Shown here: positions 1 through 13,900 of the stretch, piece by piece
Numbering within the stretch: the first letter of the stretch is position 1
Layout of the letters: every line of letters begins with the position of its first letter
Source: Amblyornis subalaris
Taxonomy: Eukaryota; Chordata; Aves; Passeriformes; Ptilonorhynchidae
Reading direction: 5' to 3'
DNA: 64,000 nt
NCBI GenBank assembly: GCA_018881555.1
Contig: JACAXG010000034.1
Location: 695,327 to 759,326, forward strand
Notes under the pieces: model-generated
What the model was told of the DNA's origin: nothing
Database searches by the model: none
What the model saw: the letters and a program-made list of their open reading frames with translations, nothing else
Position numbers and translations under genes: made by a program

Positions 1-1473
1 TTACTGGATGTGCTTGATTGATGTATTGATGTTAATGCAGCTACAAGACAAATTTGCAACTGAGGGAGCTAATGTGAAAGATAGATTTAAAGGCAATTTG
101 TATCTCTTAGGCTGCTTTTCTCCTGTATATCTAGGTCACTTAACGTCTTCTGCAACCCTCACTGCTATTTCTTCCAATCAGCAGCGCTAAGAGCAAGTAT
201 AACTTTAAAAATTAATGTAAGCAGTTGGTAGGAATTTGACTCTTGCTCAGAGCAAAGATACAAACGGAATTTGAGAATTTCGGTTTTCTGAACTGGTAGA
301 GAGCAGAAGTACAACGTCTACAAAAACACATAAAACTGGAATGCCAGCAACAGTAGTTGTAACTCTTCGTTGTGTGGTCTTTCTTTTGTGGGGTGGCTCT
401 GTAAAGGAATTGGTTATTGTGCCTCTGTTACTGACTCTGGGCAGTTGCTGGAAAGCTACAAAATTCTGCGGATTAGACTCCTTACTCATGACTGGGTCCT
501 GTTTCCTTTGGCTTACTATGTCTGTATGTTTGTCTTCTGTGAAGTTGGTGTGATTAAAAATCAAGAGTTTGTAACTCTTGTTTAGCAGATTTTTACTTTG
601 AATAAGAGACTTAAAGCTTTACAGGACAACTTCTTCATTTGTCTGCCCTTCGCTTAGCCTATACCTTTTCTGATTTAATTTTTTTTTTTTAATATGTNTG
701 TTTATGGATGTAATTGCAGTTGTCGTAGCAAGTTTCATACACCTATACTTCATAGAAACACCTTTGGTGCTTCTTTATATTGTGTTATTTTTATTGATGC
801 TTCACGTTAGTGAATAGGATGTCAATATNAAACAAAATGCAGCCAAATTTTTGTTTCCCAGAAGTTTCCAGCTGAGTTACAGAAAAAGCTGTTTATTAGT
901 TCATGAGTATGGCTTGTAATTCATACTGTTAAGTACTATTTCTGGTACTTAGACTGAAGAAGCAGATGATGACCTATCCTAATCAATCTTCCCTTTCCTA
1001 ACTTCTTGCAGCTTCACTCTCGTCCTGATTTCATCAGTATACTTCTATTTCTTTGGTCATTTAATTGAAACATGTACAAAACACACCTTCTAATGTTGCC
1101 CTTGAACAGCAGATTTCAGCTAACAAAGGCTACATTAGTAGAAATTATGTATACCTGAGCTTGAAACAGACACCCATCCCTTCCACTATTCTACTGCATT
1201 TATTTCATGTGTTTCTGCTGTTCCTGCTGCAGATCGTGCTCCTGGGGTCGGTGGCAGANGCCCAGAGTGAGTGAGGACATGGAGGCTCTGAGATGGGGGG
1301 CACACAGAGAGTTGTGTGTGGTGGGGGAGCTTCGTGTGATTGTGGTGATACCTACGAATTTACCAGTGACAGATGAAGCTGTATCTAATTTGTTTTGCGG
1401 GAGGGAGATGTAGTTAAAATCAGAAAGTTAGAGTAACTATAAAGCCTAACTGCAATTTTTTCCACATGTTTAG
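1..1473 (+). other. DLG1: DLG1 intron, 3' part, ahead of the L27-end exon
   Basis: AT-rich intronic sequence with no exon I can support. The preceding DLG1 exon, which carries most of the L27 domain, is not visible and must lie upstream of the window. A GC-richer patch near 1230-1400 contains an acceptor-like and a donor-like site 34 bases apart, judged to be a decoy. The intron ends in a pyrimidine-rich tract and TTTAG at 1469-1473. Confidence 0.75.
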
Positions 1474-1640
1474 ATATTCAAGAATTTTATGAAGTGACCT
1501 TACTGGACAATCCAAAATGCATTGATCACTCTCAGCCATCTGAACCAATACAGCCTGTGAATACCTGGGACTTCTCCAGCCTTCCAAGCACAACAGTGAC
1601 ATCAGAAACATTGCCGAGCAGCCTTAGCCCAAGTGTAGAG
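1474..1640 (+). CDS. DLG1: DLG1 exon: end of L27 domain and following linker (beta-type N-terminus)
   Basis: Internal coding exon of DLG1/SAP97. The first two bases complete an Asp codon begun in the upstream exon (G|AT). The next 55 codons read [17 protein letters not shown]... and end ...SSLSPSVE. From memory of mammalian DLG1 this is a near-identical match with a few substitutions (for example CIDHSQ for CIDRSK, NTWDF for NTWEI). The [10 protein letters not shown] part is the tail of the L27 domain, which pairs with L27 partners such as CASK and places the scaffold at junctions and synapses. The rest is a Ser/Thr/Pro-rich linker. The acceptor is TTTAG at 1469-1473 and the donor is GAG|GTATGA at 1641. 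It ends in phase 0, so it joins exon B at 40740 in frame (...PSVE|KYRYQ...). It should be used only in L27-containing isoforms. The GT-AG sites are clear and no stop or frameshift is seen. Confidence 0.97.
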
Positions 1641-4600
1641 GTATGATACAGAAATCTGTTTTATTGTTCTTTTTGAGACTATTAGTTCAGTGTTCTCTTA
1701 AGTTTCTTTCATTTTATAAAATATTAATTTTCAAAGAAAATGTACATTATTAAGATCAATAGTCATAGGGGATTTAATTATTGAAATGTTTAATAACATG
1801 TATGCATTTTGCTTAGTCAAAAATTTATAAACTCGTTTGTCAAATGTACCATTAAGAGACCATTAAATTGGATTTATGCTTTGATTTTGGAAGCTCGCTG
1901 ACAGGTTTAGTATTCTTATAGTCATCCATACTTATGACTCTTGAGTCATTACTTCATTAATTATTTGGGAATTCTGAGGCTGTGTCTTTCTGATTAGTAA
2001 CCTTTTCAGTCTGTTCATAAGAAATCCTCTGCTTCTTCTAAATCCGTGTTCTGGAAGGACTTGTTTTTGAAAACTGTATGCAGCCAGTTGTCACTAGGGA
2101 GTGGTGAGAAAACAGGGCAGGGAAATGCGCACTGATGTACATTTTTCACTAAAGCAAGATCTCCCTGCTCAGTTTAAACTTATAATGTTTCTTGAATTTT
2201 TTGACATCAGACCTATTATTTTTCCCCGAAGAGGTGAACTTAGTTCAAAGTGTGCCCTGAATACTGACAGCACTGGAAAAGCTGTGCAAATTTCTCAGTA
2301 ATTGAAGGCAGTGTGCTCTGCTGATCCATTTTCATGAAATGATCGTAGAGCCCAGGAGAAGCACTGGGAAAGATCAGCCAAAGGACTGGTACTGCAGCCT
2401 GTAGGGAAGCTTGGGAACTTGAACTACTCAGCAAAATAAAGTTAGGATGTCTTGCTGAGTGAACCTTTGTCAGGGGCTGTTGGGGCTGTGTGAGAAGGTT
2501 CACTTAGCTGCAGATCCTAAGCGTGTGATGTGCTAATGAGTTTGTGCAGTTAAAAAAGTGCCTGGGCTTATTGTAGCTTTTTTCAAATTTGTCATATTGA
2601 ACCTTCTGTGAAATATATTAGGAATTCTTTAAAGGAAACTATAGAGGAATTCCAAAACTTGTGTTCTTTTGGAAAGTAAAAAATGGCCACTAGATGAAAG
2701 ATCAGCCAAGCCAGGGGCAAGAATTATATATTGTCAAGAACAGCCATTAAAATCTCTTTACATGAAAAAACTGAGCAGACTAGGTATACTGTATCTTTCA
2801 GGTTTGTAAGTAATTGAACACTGAGGAATTAAAATTCTAGTTGAACTTGCAGTGTGGGAATAGATTATTTCCTTTGAGTTTTTGTGAATCTTGATTATAC
2901 AAGATTATTATTACAAATTTAAATTGTATGTCTCTGTGGAATCTTAGTTACCTGAAATTGCATAGAGAAGGCCACTGTCATAATATTCACCTTAATGAAT
3001 TGTCATCTTTGGAGGAAATGGAGTAATGCTAGGCTATATGAGAAATAGCATGAAAAAGACCATTGTGCTGTTTACTTGCTTGCCATCATCTAAATCTTAG
3101 GCTTAGGGCTGTAGAATGTCCCTTTCTGAAGGTATGGTGGGAATGGCATCTCCTAGAAGCAGGACCAAAATGAACTGTAGGCAACAGTGTAGGGAAGGAG
3201 AGGCAAGGCTTATTTTGTCTACTGAGGTGTTTTGAAATAAGCTGATTCTAATGTATTTCATGTTTGCATGTGCAGAGAACTTGAGGCAATTTGAGAGTCA
3301 CTGCAATTGCCCTTAGTCATGGAGGATGGATGAAGTTCCAGAAAACTGCAGATGGACAAATGCTGTCTTTTAAAAAGGAAATATATAGGAGCAAGGCAGG
3401 AGAGGAGTATTTAGGTTTAACAGGTCCAGGGAATGATTCTACAGTTTTTTTGGTAGCTCTTTGAAAGTGATAAAGAGCCAAATAATAGCTGTCATAGTTG
3501 TTGATGACAGTTTTGTCAAACAGTTTCTTTCTAATGTGGTAATATTTCTTGTGGTAGGAAGAAACCATAAATATGATAAATTCTGACTTTAGTAAAACTT
3601 CCAGTATGTTTAACAGGCTATCTTTTGAGATAATGTATCAGTTTAAGTTTCTCAAAAATGCATCCTAGTTTGGTTTATTAGTGAAAACATCCTGATTAAA
3701 TTAGAAATTGAACCATGGGAGGAGAATGGTATGTTGCTGCTTCACCAGCTAAGACTAGAATGAAGCCTTGGGCAGTTGAAGTAATTAATGGGCAGGCTTT
3801 AGTTCAGCAGAACCAAGTACAGTGTCCTGCACTTTGGCTGAACTAGTAGCAGTTGAATAGTTAAGAAGTGGTTTCTCAGAAAACACCTGGGTAAATTTTG
3901 AATCTTAAGGTGAGTCAACCATCGCATATTAATAGATGAAAAGAACACCTTACTGACCTAAGTGTGGTGTAAAACTGTTCTGTTCTGCTTGGTCTGCATA
4001 GGGCTTTACTGGAGTTATTGTCAAATTTGAGGTACCATGGTGCAAAAAACATGTTTAATTTCAGTGCTTAGAAGAGATTGACATGAAGGATCTAAAGCTT
4101 GGAAAGAAGTGAAGACTGGAACAGTTCGGTGCTGCTTGAGAGAATTGAACCTTATTTGGGAAACACAAATTTCCAGTATTCGTAGAATGTGAAAAAGGAA
4201 ATTAATATTTTGTTCTTATACAAAATATGCTAGACTTACACGACAGAAATAGACTTACAAAAGCATTTTAAATATTTTCCTGAGCACCAGAATAGCATAG
4301 TACATGGGCAGTCTCCCTTATTGAAGGTCTTTCGAGGCAGCATAATGGTCTTAAAGGGCTTAAATGTTTTGGTGGGGTTTTTTTATCCCTATAATGCACC
4401 TGGGAACAGTGTAATGGACTTGTGGATTCATGTCCCTGCCAAACCATTTTGTTATTGTTAAACATACTCCAAATTCTAGCAGCTGGGACTTGAAGCACAT
4501 ATTTGCCGCTATGAGATTTGTGTTACGATGTTGGAACTGTAGCATGTTTTGTGCTTCCCCTGTAGGAGGAACTGACATCTGAAGTGGGGAATAGTACATA

Positions 4601-7369
4601 GTGTTAAATCAAGGCTTTGTGATTGTTCGCTCCCCCTCCAGAAACTGTTTTCAGCCTTGTACAAGGGTAGTGTTGTCCCTGTATCTTTCTATGTTATACA
4701 TGAAGGTGTAACTTAATTGCAAGTTGCATCTTTAGTTGTTATTCTCATGTGCTATTAGACTACCAGTGATGCAAGGACTTGTCCTTGACACTGCACCAAT
4801 GACAACAGCCACATTATCATGGCAAGCTCACTAAGGTGTTGAAAGGAAGAATTAGTTGAAGGCTCACCAGAGACGGGAGTTTGTGTTCTCAGCTGCACTG
4901 TTTGCTTCTCCAGTACAGTCTAGTGGTCATGATAGTGTTATCTAACAGAACCTGATATGGTGTGGATTACTTTGTTATTTTTCTGAGTGGCCCAGGTTTG
5001 AACATTTATAACAAAGCTACTTTTCTTCCTTCATATTTTTTGTCTTGAGTATCATGTGAAAGTCACAGTTGTTTGACTTTCAGTATATGAAGGTCAGATT
5101 TTAGATTTACTTCCAATATTTAAAAACGTATTTGCATATATTGATGTTGATCCTAGTTCATGTGAAGCTGAAAGCAAGCTTCCCCCCCCCCCCAATCACT
5201 TACGGTAAATGTTACATTGTATTTCATTAGTTAGTATACTGTTTCCGTGTTAAGTTGTGAGGCAAATGACTTTGAAAAATGGTAGTTTGGTGTGATTTCA
5301 TTTTCTTTTTTCTAGTATATCTGAATGTCTTAGTTTAGCTTTCAAATATATATTAAAATTTTGTTACATAGACATATAATCTTGTACATTTTTATTGACG
5401 TTAATTCTTTCTTCTTCAGTGACTGTTGTTTTCCTTTATATGCCTGCAAGGGAATACCTTTCCCTCAATATTTTAAAACTTAATAAAAATTACGAGGATA
5501 AATTCTTATGTATTGACAATTTATACTCCATATACTTGCTATGTGTAGTATGTGAAAATTAAAGTTTTATGCTGTAAAACTTCTTGCATTTTGGTTTCAG
5601 TAATGCTTTTTTTACATACTTAGGTTTTTTTTAAAGTTATTTTATATTTGGTTTTAATCAACCCAAGGGCATAATAATTCCAGTACAGCATGTGTTTAAT
5701 CGACTGATCTGTTTTGCTTGATGAAATTTACTGGAGGCTGGGGGGAACTTGGGTTTAGTATATCTGATTTTGTTCATAGCTAGCTTTTTAAAAAAAAGTT
5801 CTGACTTTTCAGACTTTCAAGGCTGCTATCCAGTTCAGTGTTAGTTCATTAACCAGACAGAAGCAGTTTGTCACTCTGGATGCCCTTTGAGATTATTTTA
5901 ACTGTATTCTGTTGCTTTCCAGGCTGGTGAGACTGTAGGTGGTAAGAATGGGGTGGTTTTTTCTTTCTTGGAAATTGTTAGCCTTCGAAGTAATACATTT
6001 CAACCCTGCTTCTTTTACCTTGCTGATATTTTTTTGCTGTAGTTACTGTGGGCTAAATGAGTATTCTTCCAGCTGACACTTTGATGGTATATGTGAGAGT
6101 TGCTTGAGAGTGGGAATATAATGCTCCCCTAAAGAGATTAAGGATTGTATTACAAGAACCTTCTACACAGCTGACTTTGGGAATGACTTTTTAGCAATGT
6201 GTGCTCGTGTATATACATAGAATAGTGGTATACAAGCTTAGGTTGCCTGAGGACTTCTAATGGCACATAGCCTAGTTCTGTTTTTGCCTTCCTACTTCTG
6301 AATCCAAAAACTGGAATTTGTAATCCCCATAGGCTGTGTATTAGAGTAATTTAGAGCTACGGATTGCAAGTTTTCCTGTTCTCAGCAATCTGTTTTCTTT
6401 TCCATGCTCTATATTTCCTGGAACATCATTCAACAGTTTTATTTGTTTCAATCTTTAGTACAAAATGATACCGATGGGGGAAAAAAACCTAAAAAAAGAA
6501 AAAGAGCCATTTAAGATAGGGATAAAGCAGGAAAGGAATGTTAATCCTTTCAGTACTAGGAACTAGCTGATAAAAAAGTATATACGCAATTTGAAAGGGA
6601 CGAATGGTTTATACCTTTTCCTTGTGTGCATTAAATACTGAGCTCAAGTGTGCCTGGCAAAGCAAACAAATACGAAAGATCTCGGCTCTGTGTGAGAGCT
6701 GTGCGTGTGCGGGAGGGAGCGGCCTCGGGAGCTGTTTGCTGTGATCTGTGGTGCCATCTGTAGGTGGGACACTTGGTGTTTGACAAATACGCGGTGAAAC
6801 TTGAATCACTGGAAGAAATCTCTGACCTAATCGAGTAGTGTATTGCTAAGGAATAGTAGCCTTGTGACGTTCTTTTTTGTCTTTAAATCTGTAGAATTTG
6901 TTTTAGTATTATGACTGTTTTAAATGAGAGAAGTTAAGAAGTGTTTGCTGTTTAGCTTGAATTAAAAGTAGCCACAATAATTTGATTTTAGATGTGGAAA
7001 ATACTCCCTGCTGAACAATGTCTCAAAGGAAATTTTTAGCATTAGGAGATGGAACTCAATAGTTTCTCGCAGCTGGATGAAGACACCTCTATTTAGTGAG
7101 TAATGGTGTCTGAAGGACTTTGGTCTGATCCGTGGTTTTCCCGTCTATCTGCGCTTGCCCATGTGTTTAGTGTTTGGCATGTAGAGAGACTGGCTAGCTC
7201 ACTCTCTTCTAGGGCCTTTTGCCAAATTCTTTTTTCCTAAGAAGAAAGCAAAAGAGGAAGTAAGGAAACAGCTGATATGTCTGTAATTTCAGCTGAAATT
7301 TGATGCCAAGGCAGAGTGGAAAGGAAACTCTCTAAACATCTTGGAATTACGAAATAATTCAGGATCACC
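1641..7369 (+). other. DLG1: DLG1 large intron, segment 1
   Basis: First part of the intron of about 39.1 kb that separates the L27-end exon from exon B. AT-rich with scattered short homopolymers, including 12 C at 5182-5193. A mildly GC-richer patch at about 6660-6800 has no recognisable coding content. Nothing else seen. Confidence 0.7.
5182..5193 (+). repeat. poly-C homopolymer (12 C)
   Basis: Uninterrupted run of 12 C in AT-rich intron. Length is prone to sequencing error and polymorphism. Confidence 0.9.
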
Positions 7370-7945
7370 TGTGAGGTCAATCACATTGCAAAGGATTTTG
7401 ACCAACTAAGCTTTGAAAATCTCCAAGAACGGGAACTTCAAAACTTTTCTGGTCAATCTGTTCCAGTGCTTGACTATCCTCATGGTGAAAAAGCTTTTCC
7501 CGATTTCTGATTGAAATCTCTGTTTCAATTTATTTGTAGTTTCTAGGGGTTTTCCATCGTGCAACATGTGCTTGGCTTTGTCTTCGCGCTTGGCTTTGCC
7601 TTCTGGGTAACCCCACTGTAGGTACTGGAGGGNTGCTTTTAGGTTCTGCTGAACTATTCATCCAAGCTTAAACAACCCCTGTGCCCTCATTTTCTGGTTA
7701 AGAGTCAAGTCTTCCAACACCCTCACCATCTTAATGGCTCTCTGCAGAACTTGCTCTAGGTTATCAAAATCCTTGTAGTGGGGCCCAAAAATGGATTGCA
7801 GTATTCCAGATGCTCTATTGGAAGTGCCAAGCAAAGGGGAGAATAATAGAGTTTTATGTTACTACTGGCTGTGTTTCTGTTAATGCAGCTCCTGTTTGCC
7901 TGCTTTGCTGTTAAGGCAAACTGCAGGCTTGTGTTCACTTTGCTC
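7370..7945 (-). mobile_element. Old CR1 LINE fragment, antisense
   Basis: Read on the + strand, this follows the reverse complement of an avian CR1 3' region. There is a block like 'tctccaagaa', then 'ctgttccagtgcttgac', a diverged ORF2-end region, 'ggattgcagtattccagatg' and a stretch corresponding to the tail of the reverse transcriptase ORF. Divergence is high and many small gaps are present, so it is an old, inactive copy. Both edges are approximate. The CR1 family assignment is from memory of the consensus, not from a search. Confidence 0.8.
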
Positions 7946-10900
7946 AGTATCTGTCAACGGGAATATTTTGAAAAGGGATAAGGTTAAGTTAACCTCATTT
8001 TCACCTATAATATGGGAATTGGCTTTGTTTACAAAGCAATCAGTAATGTCTTCTTAACCCTTGTAAAATTTTGATAGTTTTGTGTAGCTTCTTAATAAGC
8101 TGATGTAGTCTGGAGGAAAGAATTTTGGATGTCTGGTTTCTAGTGCAATGAAAAAAATCTGTGTTTAATCAGTTTGTATTCAGAATGGAATGGTACATCA
8201 AGCAGTTAGTCAGGATCTTAGAGGAAGTCTTTGGAGGAGATACCTGCGTATTTAGAGTGCATTATTAAAGTGCAGGATGCTCTAGTTCTGTTTTTCTGTT
8301 TCTGAGTTTTAACTGCAGTATCTTCACCTGGACTTTACAAAGTCAGTCTTACCTGTTGTAGTAACAAGCTGTTCCTGTGAAAATCCTATTGTACTGTGTT
8401 TAAATACCTTCTTTGCCTTAATATGTATGAAGATTCAGTACTGGCTAGCTTAATGGTATACTATGTCTGATTGTTGTGCTCCCAGTTATCATACTGGTCC
8501 CTGATGATGTATCTGCATGTGTGTATTGCCCGTTATTTATATCAATTCCTTCTCTGCACACATGATGTGCTTGGATGATTTCAGCCCCTAGTAGTGTATA
8601 GTCCTGGGTTACAGAGGAACCTCATTGCTTTCTTTGTGTTAACTTTACAATGTTTGGCTTGCTATGTATTTTGCCTTTAATTCTTGAAATCCAGNCTGTT
8701 TGTACAAAGAAAAGAATGTAAGTCTTGAACCAAAGCTGAAAAAGCCTTACAGGGACAGGCTTCTGGTCAAACTGAATGCAAAAGCAGATAAACAAAATCC
8801 CTGTGCTCAGTTCAGGACACCTCACAAGCAATAAAAGCCTGCTATTTCTAAAAATCTACTTTTCTCAATTCAGAAGTAAATAGAGAACTTAAAAATTCAC
8901 TTTTTAAAAATCTNATTGTGTTTTTTATAAACTTGTAATAATTACATCTTGCAGTCAGGTAGATAGATAAGTTACGACATCTTACACTTTTAATGCTTTC
9001 TTTACTAAAGTAGCTGAGAAAATGCTTGCAGTGATGATAGTGCTTGATCTTTAGTGAGTCTTTGATAAGTCTCCTCAAATATGCTGAGTGTGGGCAATTG
9101 AGATCCCCTTGTGAAGCTGAGCTGAGCCTGCTTCTCTGGTTACACCTGTGACAGCTCTGTGTTATGTGGCTTTTCTCATAGAATCCAAGAGCAAATTAGC
9201 ATTTAAATAACCATATGCACATNTAGATTTGTGGATAGATGAAGAAATTATTTATCTGCAAAATCAGTATTTTCTAAAGCATTATTTTCATTTGCATGAT
9301 TTATTTCTATGCGTGGTTTATCTGTGCATGAATTTTCTTTTATTTAGTTATCTGGTGACTTTGTAGATAGAATCTTCCACACTGAAAAAAGAATAAGCCT
9401 GTGAAGGTACAAAAAGTGACTGCCAAACATAACCTGAAAGAATTCATAGGTAATACAAGGCAAGAAAAACCCATCTCTTTCTTTGTGTTTCTCACATGAG
9501 AATTATCCTTTGTTTTTTAACATTAATGCAATGAATAGTGGTGAATGGAAATGCACTTTTTCNTTCTGGCCAAGCTGTGTAGAACAGCTGGTTACTGGTT
9601 GTTATTGAGGTCCCTTGGAGCTGACAGAACAGAAAGATTTATTTTTAATAAGGATGAATGACATTGAAGAGATAGCAATGCTTCTCACAAATTCAGTAGA
9701 ATAATAGTGATTTTAATGGCTAACAGCACTATGTGGTAACATCTTACTCTTCAGTACATGGAAACTATTGACTTTTCATGCATTTCATGATTTTGATTCA
9801 AGCTTTGGAGTGTTCTTTCATATCTTTCTGTTGCTTCTCACAATATAATTTAAAGGAAAGAAGGTTCGAAGTTATTAATTGTTTAATTACAGTAGTTCTG
9901 GATTTTTTACCTAGTTTCATTTTGAAAAAACTTTCTTCTGATCTTGAAAATTTAACACATGCTTGCTCGTTCAAGGAGTTTTATAATTCGTCTTCAAAAA
10001 GCTGTAGTATTTTTTCTTATGAGAATGCTAAACTGCCTGAATGTTTGAATCTTGGTCCATATTTTTTGTATGTTTATTTCTTCTATACACAGTATTTCCA
10101 GTGAAAAGTCTGCAGAAACTGCTTTTGGGCTAGGAAATAATTTTTACGTATAGTGCTCTTTTTTTTGAATGATTATTTATCTGTGCACTATATTTATGCC
10201 ACGAAATTTTTCACTCTACCAGTATGGAATTGTGATTGCTATCTCTTTTGTTTTCCTGTGTGTGGACATTCTTAGCGGAAAGTGGGTCTTGAGAGAACCA
10301 TGTGCAGTTACCAGAAGGACTTTACTCCATCGTAGTGGTGCAGTGCTCAGTAAAGGGCTCTACTGTAGCTTGGTTGTACATCCTCTTCTGATTTGTCCAG
10401 TGCGTGCATTCTTTTCAAGCACACTTGNTATGAGATGACTTTCTGTCCGCTCTGAAGTGTTTAGAGTGCTTGTTCATGATGAGCAGCCTGATCCACAAAT
10501 CCTCAGCAAGGAAATGTCTTTTCCTCACCTCTGGATAGTTTTCTTTTCTACTTGTAGTCTGCATCAGCAACCTGAAGGAAGTTATGTGCTTTCTGTGACA
10601 AGACTAGTGGGTCTCAGGTCTTCCTGGAAGGATGCTGGTGAGTGGGAGAGGGAGAAACTTATGATGATCCTTAGTTCTGAAAGAGTCTCAAAGAAGGTGA
10701 AAGAGCAAAAAATTGAGGAAAATAGAAGTGATTGATTCTGAACGTAAACTAGTTGTAACCAGAATTAGTGACTAGAAGCTTAATCTTGAACCAAGGTGGC
10801 TGAGAGAAGTTTCACTGATGAGAAGGTATCATTAATCATTGCCCTTCATGGACAGAGCATGAGGGACAAGCCAAGTTTCCATGTGCTATTGGGGTTCCTA

Positions 10901-13900
10901 GAGCTGTTTGTGCAAGAATTGTACATTTGGACTGACTGCATGTCTTGTATTAGTCATTGAAGATGTTTCTGGCCTAGACACTGGACATGTGCCAAGTTAC
11001 CTAAAAATGCATTTCCTTAGTTTCCCTTAACTTTTTGGATACTTGCACTTTGTTAATTTCTATGAACCTTAGTTTTCCCAAAAGAAAACTTGGCAAATGC
11101 AAGAATAATTTCTTTGTTGGGTACCATGTGTGCATTCAGCTATGAAAATAATCCCCCCCTCCCTTTTCTGGCACAGGAATGTTCCATCAGTTTAAGTGAT
11201 GCTTTCTTGCTTTTTGAAGTTAGAACTTTTAGCTTTCTGTCTGGGTTCAGCCTTATCAGCCTGAAAGATGCGTATTTTTCCCACTGCTNTTTAGTAGCAG
11301 TGAGAACTTCACCTAGGTGTTCACAGTAGAAATTCTTCACAGATTTTATAGACAGTGTGAAAAGAAAAATATCTCTGGCTTGACTTGGACACAGAACATA
11401 AAAATCATCGTTTTGGTGGCTGAATGGTGTAAAATTTGTCTTAAAATTCCATTCAAGTTTGTCCTATANAGATATCCCCTGCCCACAAAGTAAAATGTGT
11501 GATTTTGGTAAGATTAGTTTCCTTGTATACCAGGTCACCCCCTCTTCTTCCCCTCTAAGTCCCCCCAGTTGATACGGAAGAGCTGAGGAATTAAGTGGAG
11601 CAAAGTTGCTGAAAGCTTAAAGGGAGTGCTCTAGATACACAGCATATTCTAGAGTTGTTTGCTGATGCAGAATACAGTCAGTTGTACATCTTGGGCTACA
11701 AGCAAAATGATGCAGATAGGAATTAATAGCTTGAAATTACTTATTGAATCTTTTTAATATACTTCATTGTGTTTGCAGCAAAGGTGTTACTGGGAGACCT
11801 ATTAGGACAAGATAGTGGGAACTGAGTATACTAGCTGCTTTCAGTGCCTCTTGTGGGAAATTAATGTAACAAGGTTCTTACCAATGCATGAAACTGTCAG
11901 GTGAGTGTTTCAGAATACATAGGAGGGTTTTTGTGCCCAAGCGTTAGACTTTACCCAGCCGTGCTAATTAGGCTGAGAAGACAATGCCTGTGCATACAAA
12001 CTTTGCCTTGTCACTGCATTACAGCCTTACAAAAGGAAATGAAATTCTAGGTTAATTCAAGGCTCAAAATAGCATTTCTCTTGCAATATGCATTACTCTT
12101 TCCTTGCCACTTTCTTCCCTTCCTGATCTACATGGAATATTCCATTCATTACTGCTTAGGAAATCAGTTATTTTGCAGTCTGCAAATGCTGAAATGACGT
12201 TAGAGGAGAAATACTTGTTTGCAACCAAAACTATTTTTGAACAAACGCTTCATTTTAGGATTTGTAACCAGCTAAGAAAAGCTGAATTGAGATTTTTTGC
12301 TGTAAAATAATTTTGTATTGCATTTCATCAAATGATTCCCTGTGATGCTCATGTGTTAGGTAATCCTGACAGAGGAGTATATGAAATAGAATACGAGGAG
12401 GTACTTAACTGGTATGGAACAGGATTTGACATCTTTTGTAGAATATTTTCAAGGATACATTTAAGTTTTTCAGACATAGATAAGCAAAATAGGTTAAGAA
12501 TCTTTCATGAAACTTAAAGCTTTTGTNTTTTAGCCTGCTGCTTTTTCTCCACGGTGCTTCTACCTCTGAATGAATCCAAAGGGAAACCTGGCACTCACTC
12601 TACTGTTTTGACTATTAAATAAGTGTGCTTTTTCTCATTCTGTTGAGATGGTGTTTAGCTGTGATTGAAAATAAACCTTTTAAATGTTTGGAAATATACC
12701 TGCTATGCTGAAACGATGGATTGCTTGTGCATTGTAACGACAAAGGTAAGATGATAAAGATTTTGATTAATCCCTACAATCTTGGAAGTTCTTGTTGAAT
12801 CTTTCTTTCAGTTTTTACTACCTGTAATGAAAATACCTTTCTAGTGTTGATTTTCTTTAGACTTTAAGCTGCACAGATCGTCAAAATAAATTCTGTAGTT
12901 GTTACTAAGAACAATCATAGATGTTAATTCTTTGAAGAGCTAATTATGTACATATTGAAAAACTCAAGTGTAGTAGAATGATTTTTTTTCCTCATTCTGC
13001 AGTAAGACACTTTTATAAAAATTCACTCTCTTTAAATGTGCTAAAATAGTAGTTTGCTTTTTAGTCCAGAATAAGAAATTCCAAATGATGTTTTACATAA
13101 CCTTTATCAGAACATGTTTAAAATAATCATCAAAGAGAAGATGAATCTGGCAAGTTGTGTTAGGGGTGGATATATTTCAAGATGCTTTATTATTTTGACA
13201 TNTTGCTGCTTTGAGATGAAGACACCCAGATAACTCAGTGTCATTACTTCTGTGCTAGGTTAAAGTTTCATGTAAGTTTGTTTTTAATGCAGTCCACTTG
13301 TAACTGCTAAAGATAAAATCTGATGCATAAATGTAATATATTAGTAGTGTGCTAGTGAAATATTGACTTGGTGAGTTTGGTTTTTTGAAGGCTTTTTAGT
13401 TTTCTTTAAGTGGTAAACTTGTTCTGTATTGCTCCCTTTTCCCTGGATGTTTAAATAGTTACTAGTTTAATTTTTTTTGATAAACTGATTTGACTTCTAG
13501 GGTTCTTCTGGATAATTTGAAACCGTAAAACTTTCTTATATAAACATCCTTCTCAAGAAGTAGAATAAAACTGAACATCTTTGAGACTATTAGGTGGCTT
13601 TAATGATAGCTTTTACAAAAGAAAAGATCAAGGTGCTTCCCAGACTGTTTGACACAAGGAAGCAAAGACTGACTGGGCAGAGTGAAGTTACTTTGTCTCT
13701 CACCAGCAAAGGAATCTTTCTGGTGTCTGAACTGTCAGGTTTTTTTGGAAGTGAGACATAGGCTTTTAAATCATGTTTGAGTGATGTTAACTTGTGGCAT
13801 TTTTGCTTTATTTATTTTAGAATAGTCTCTTTTGTACAGTGAGATTGGGATTGGATATTAATCGCTTCACTTCAGTTATATTGATATGTACCTTGATTTT

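Noticed and set aside
1233..1266. 34-base acceptor/donor-flanked segment (TGCTGCAG ... A|GTGAGT) upstream of the L27-end exon
   Set aside because: Its length is not a multiple of three, it would break the frame into the next exon, and it contains no known DLG1 sequence. Most likely a pseudo-exon.
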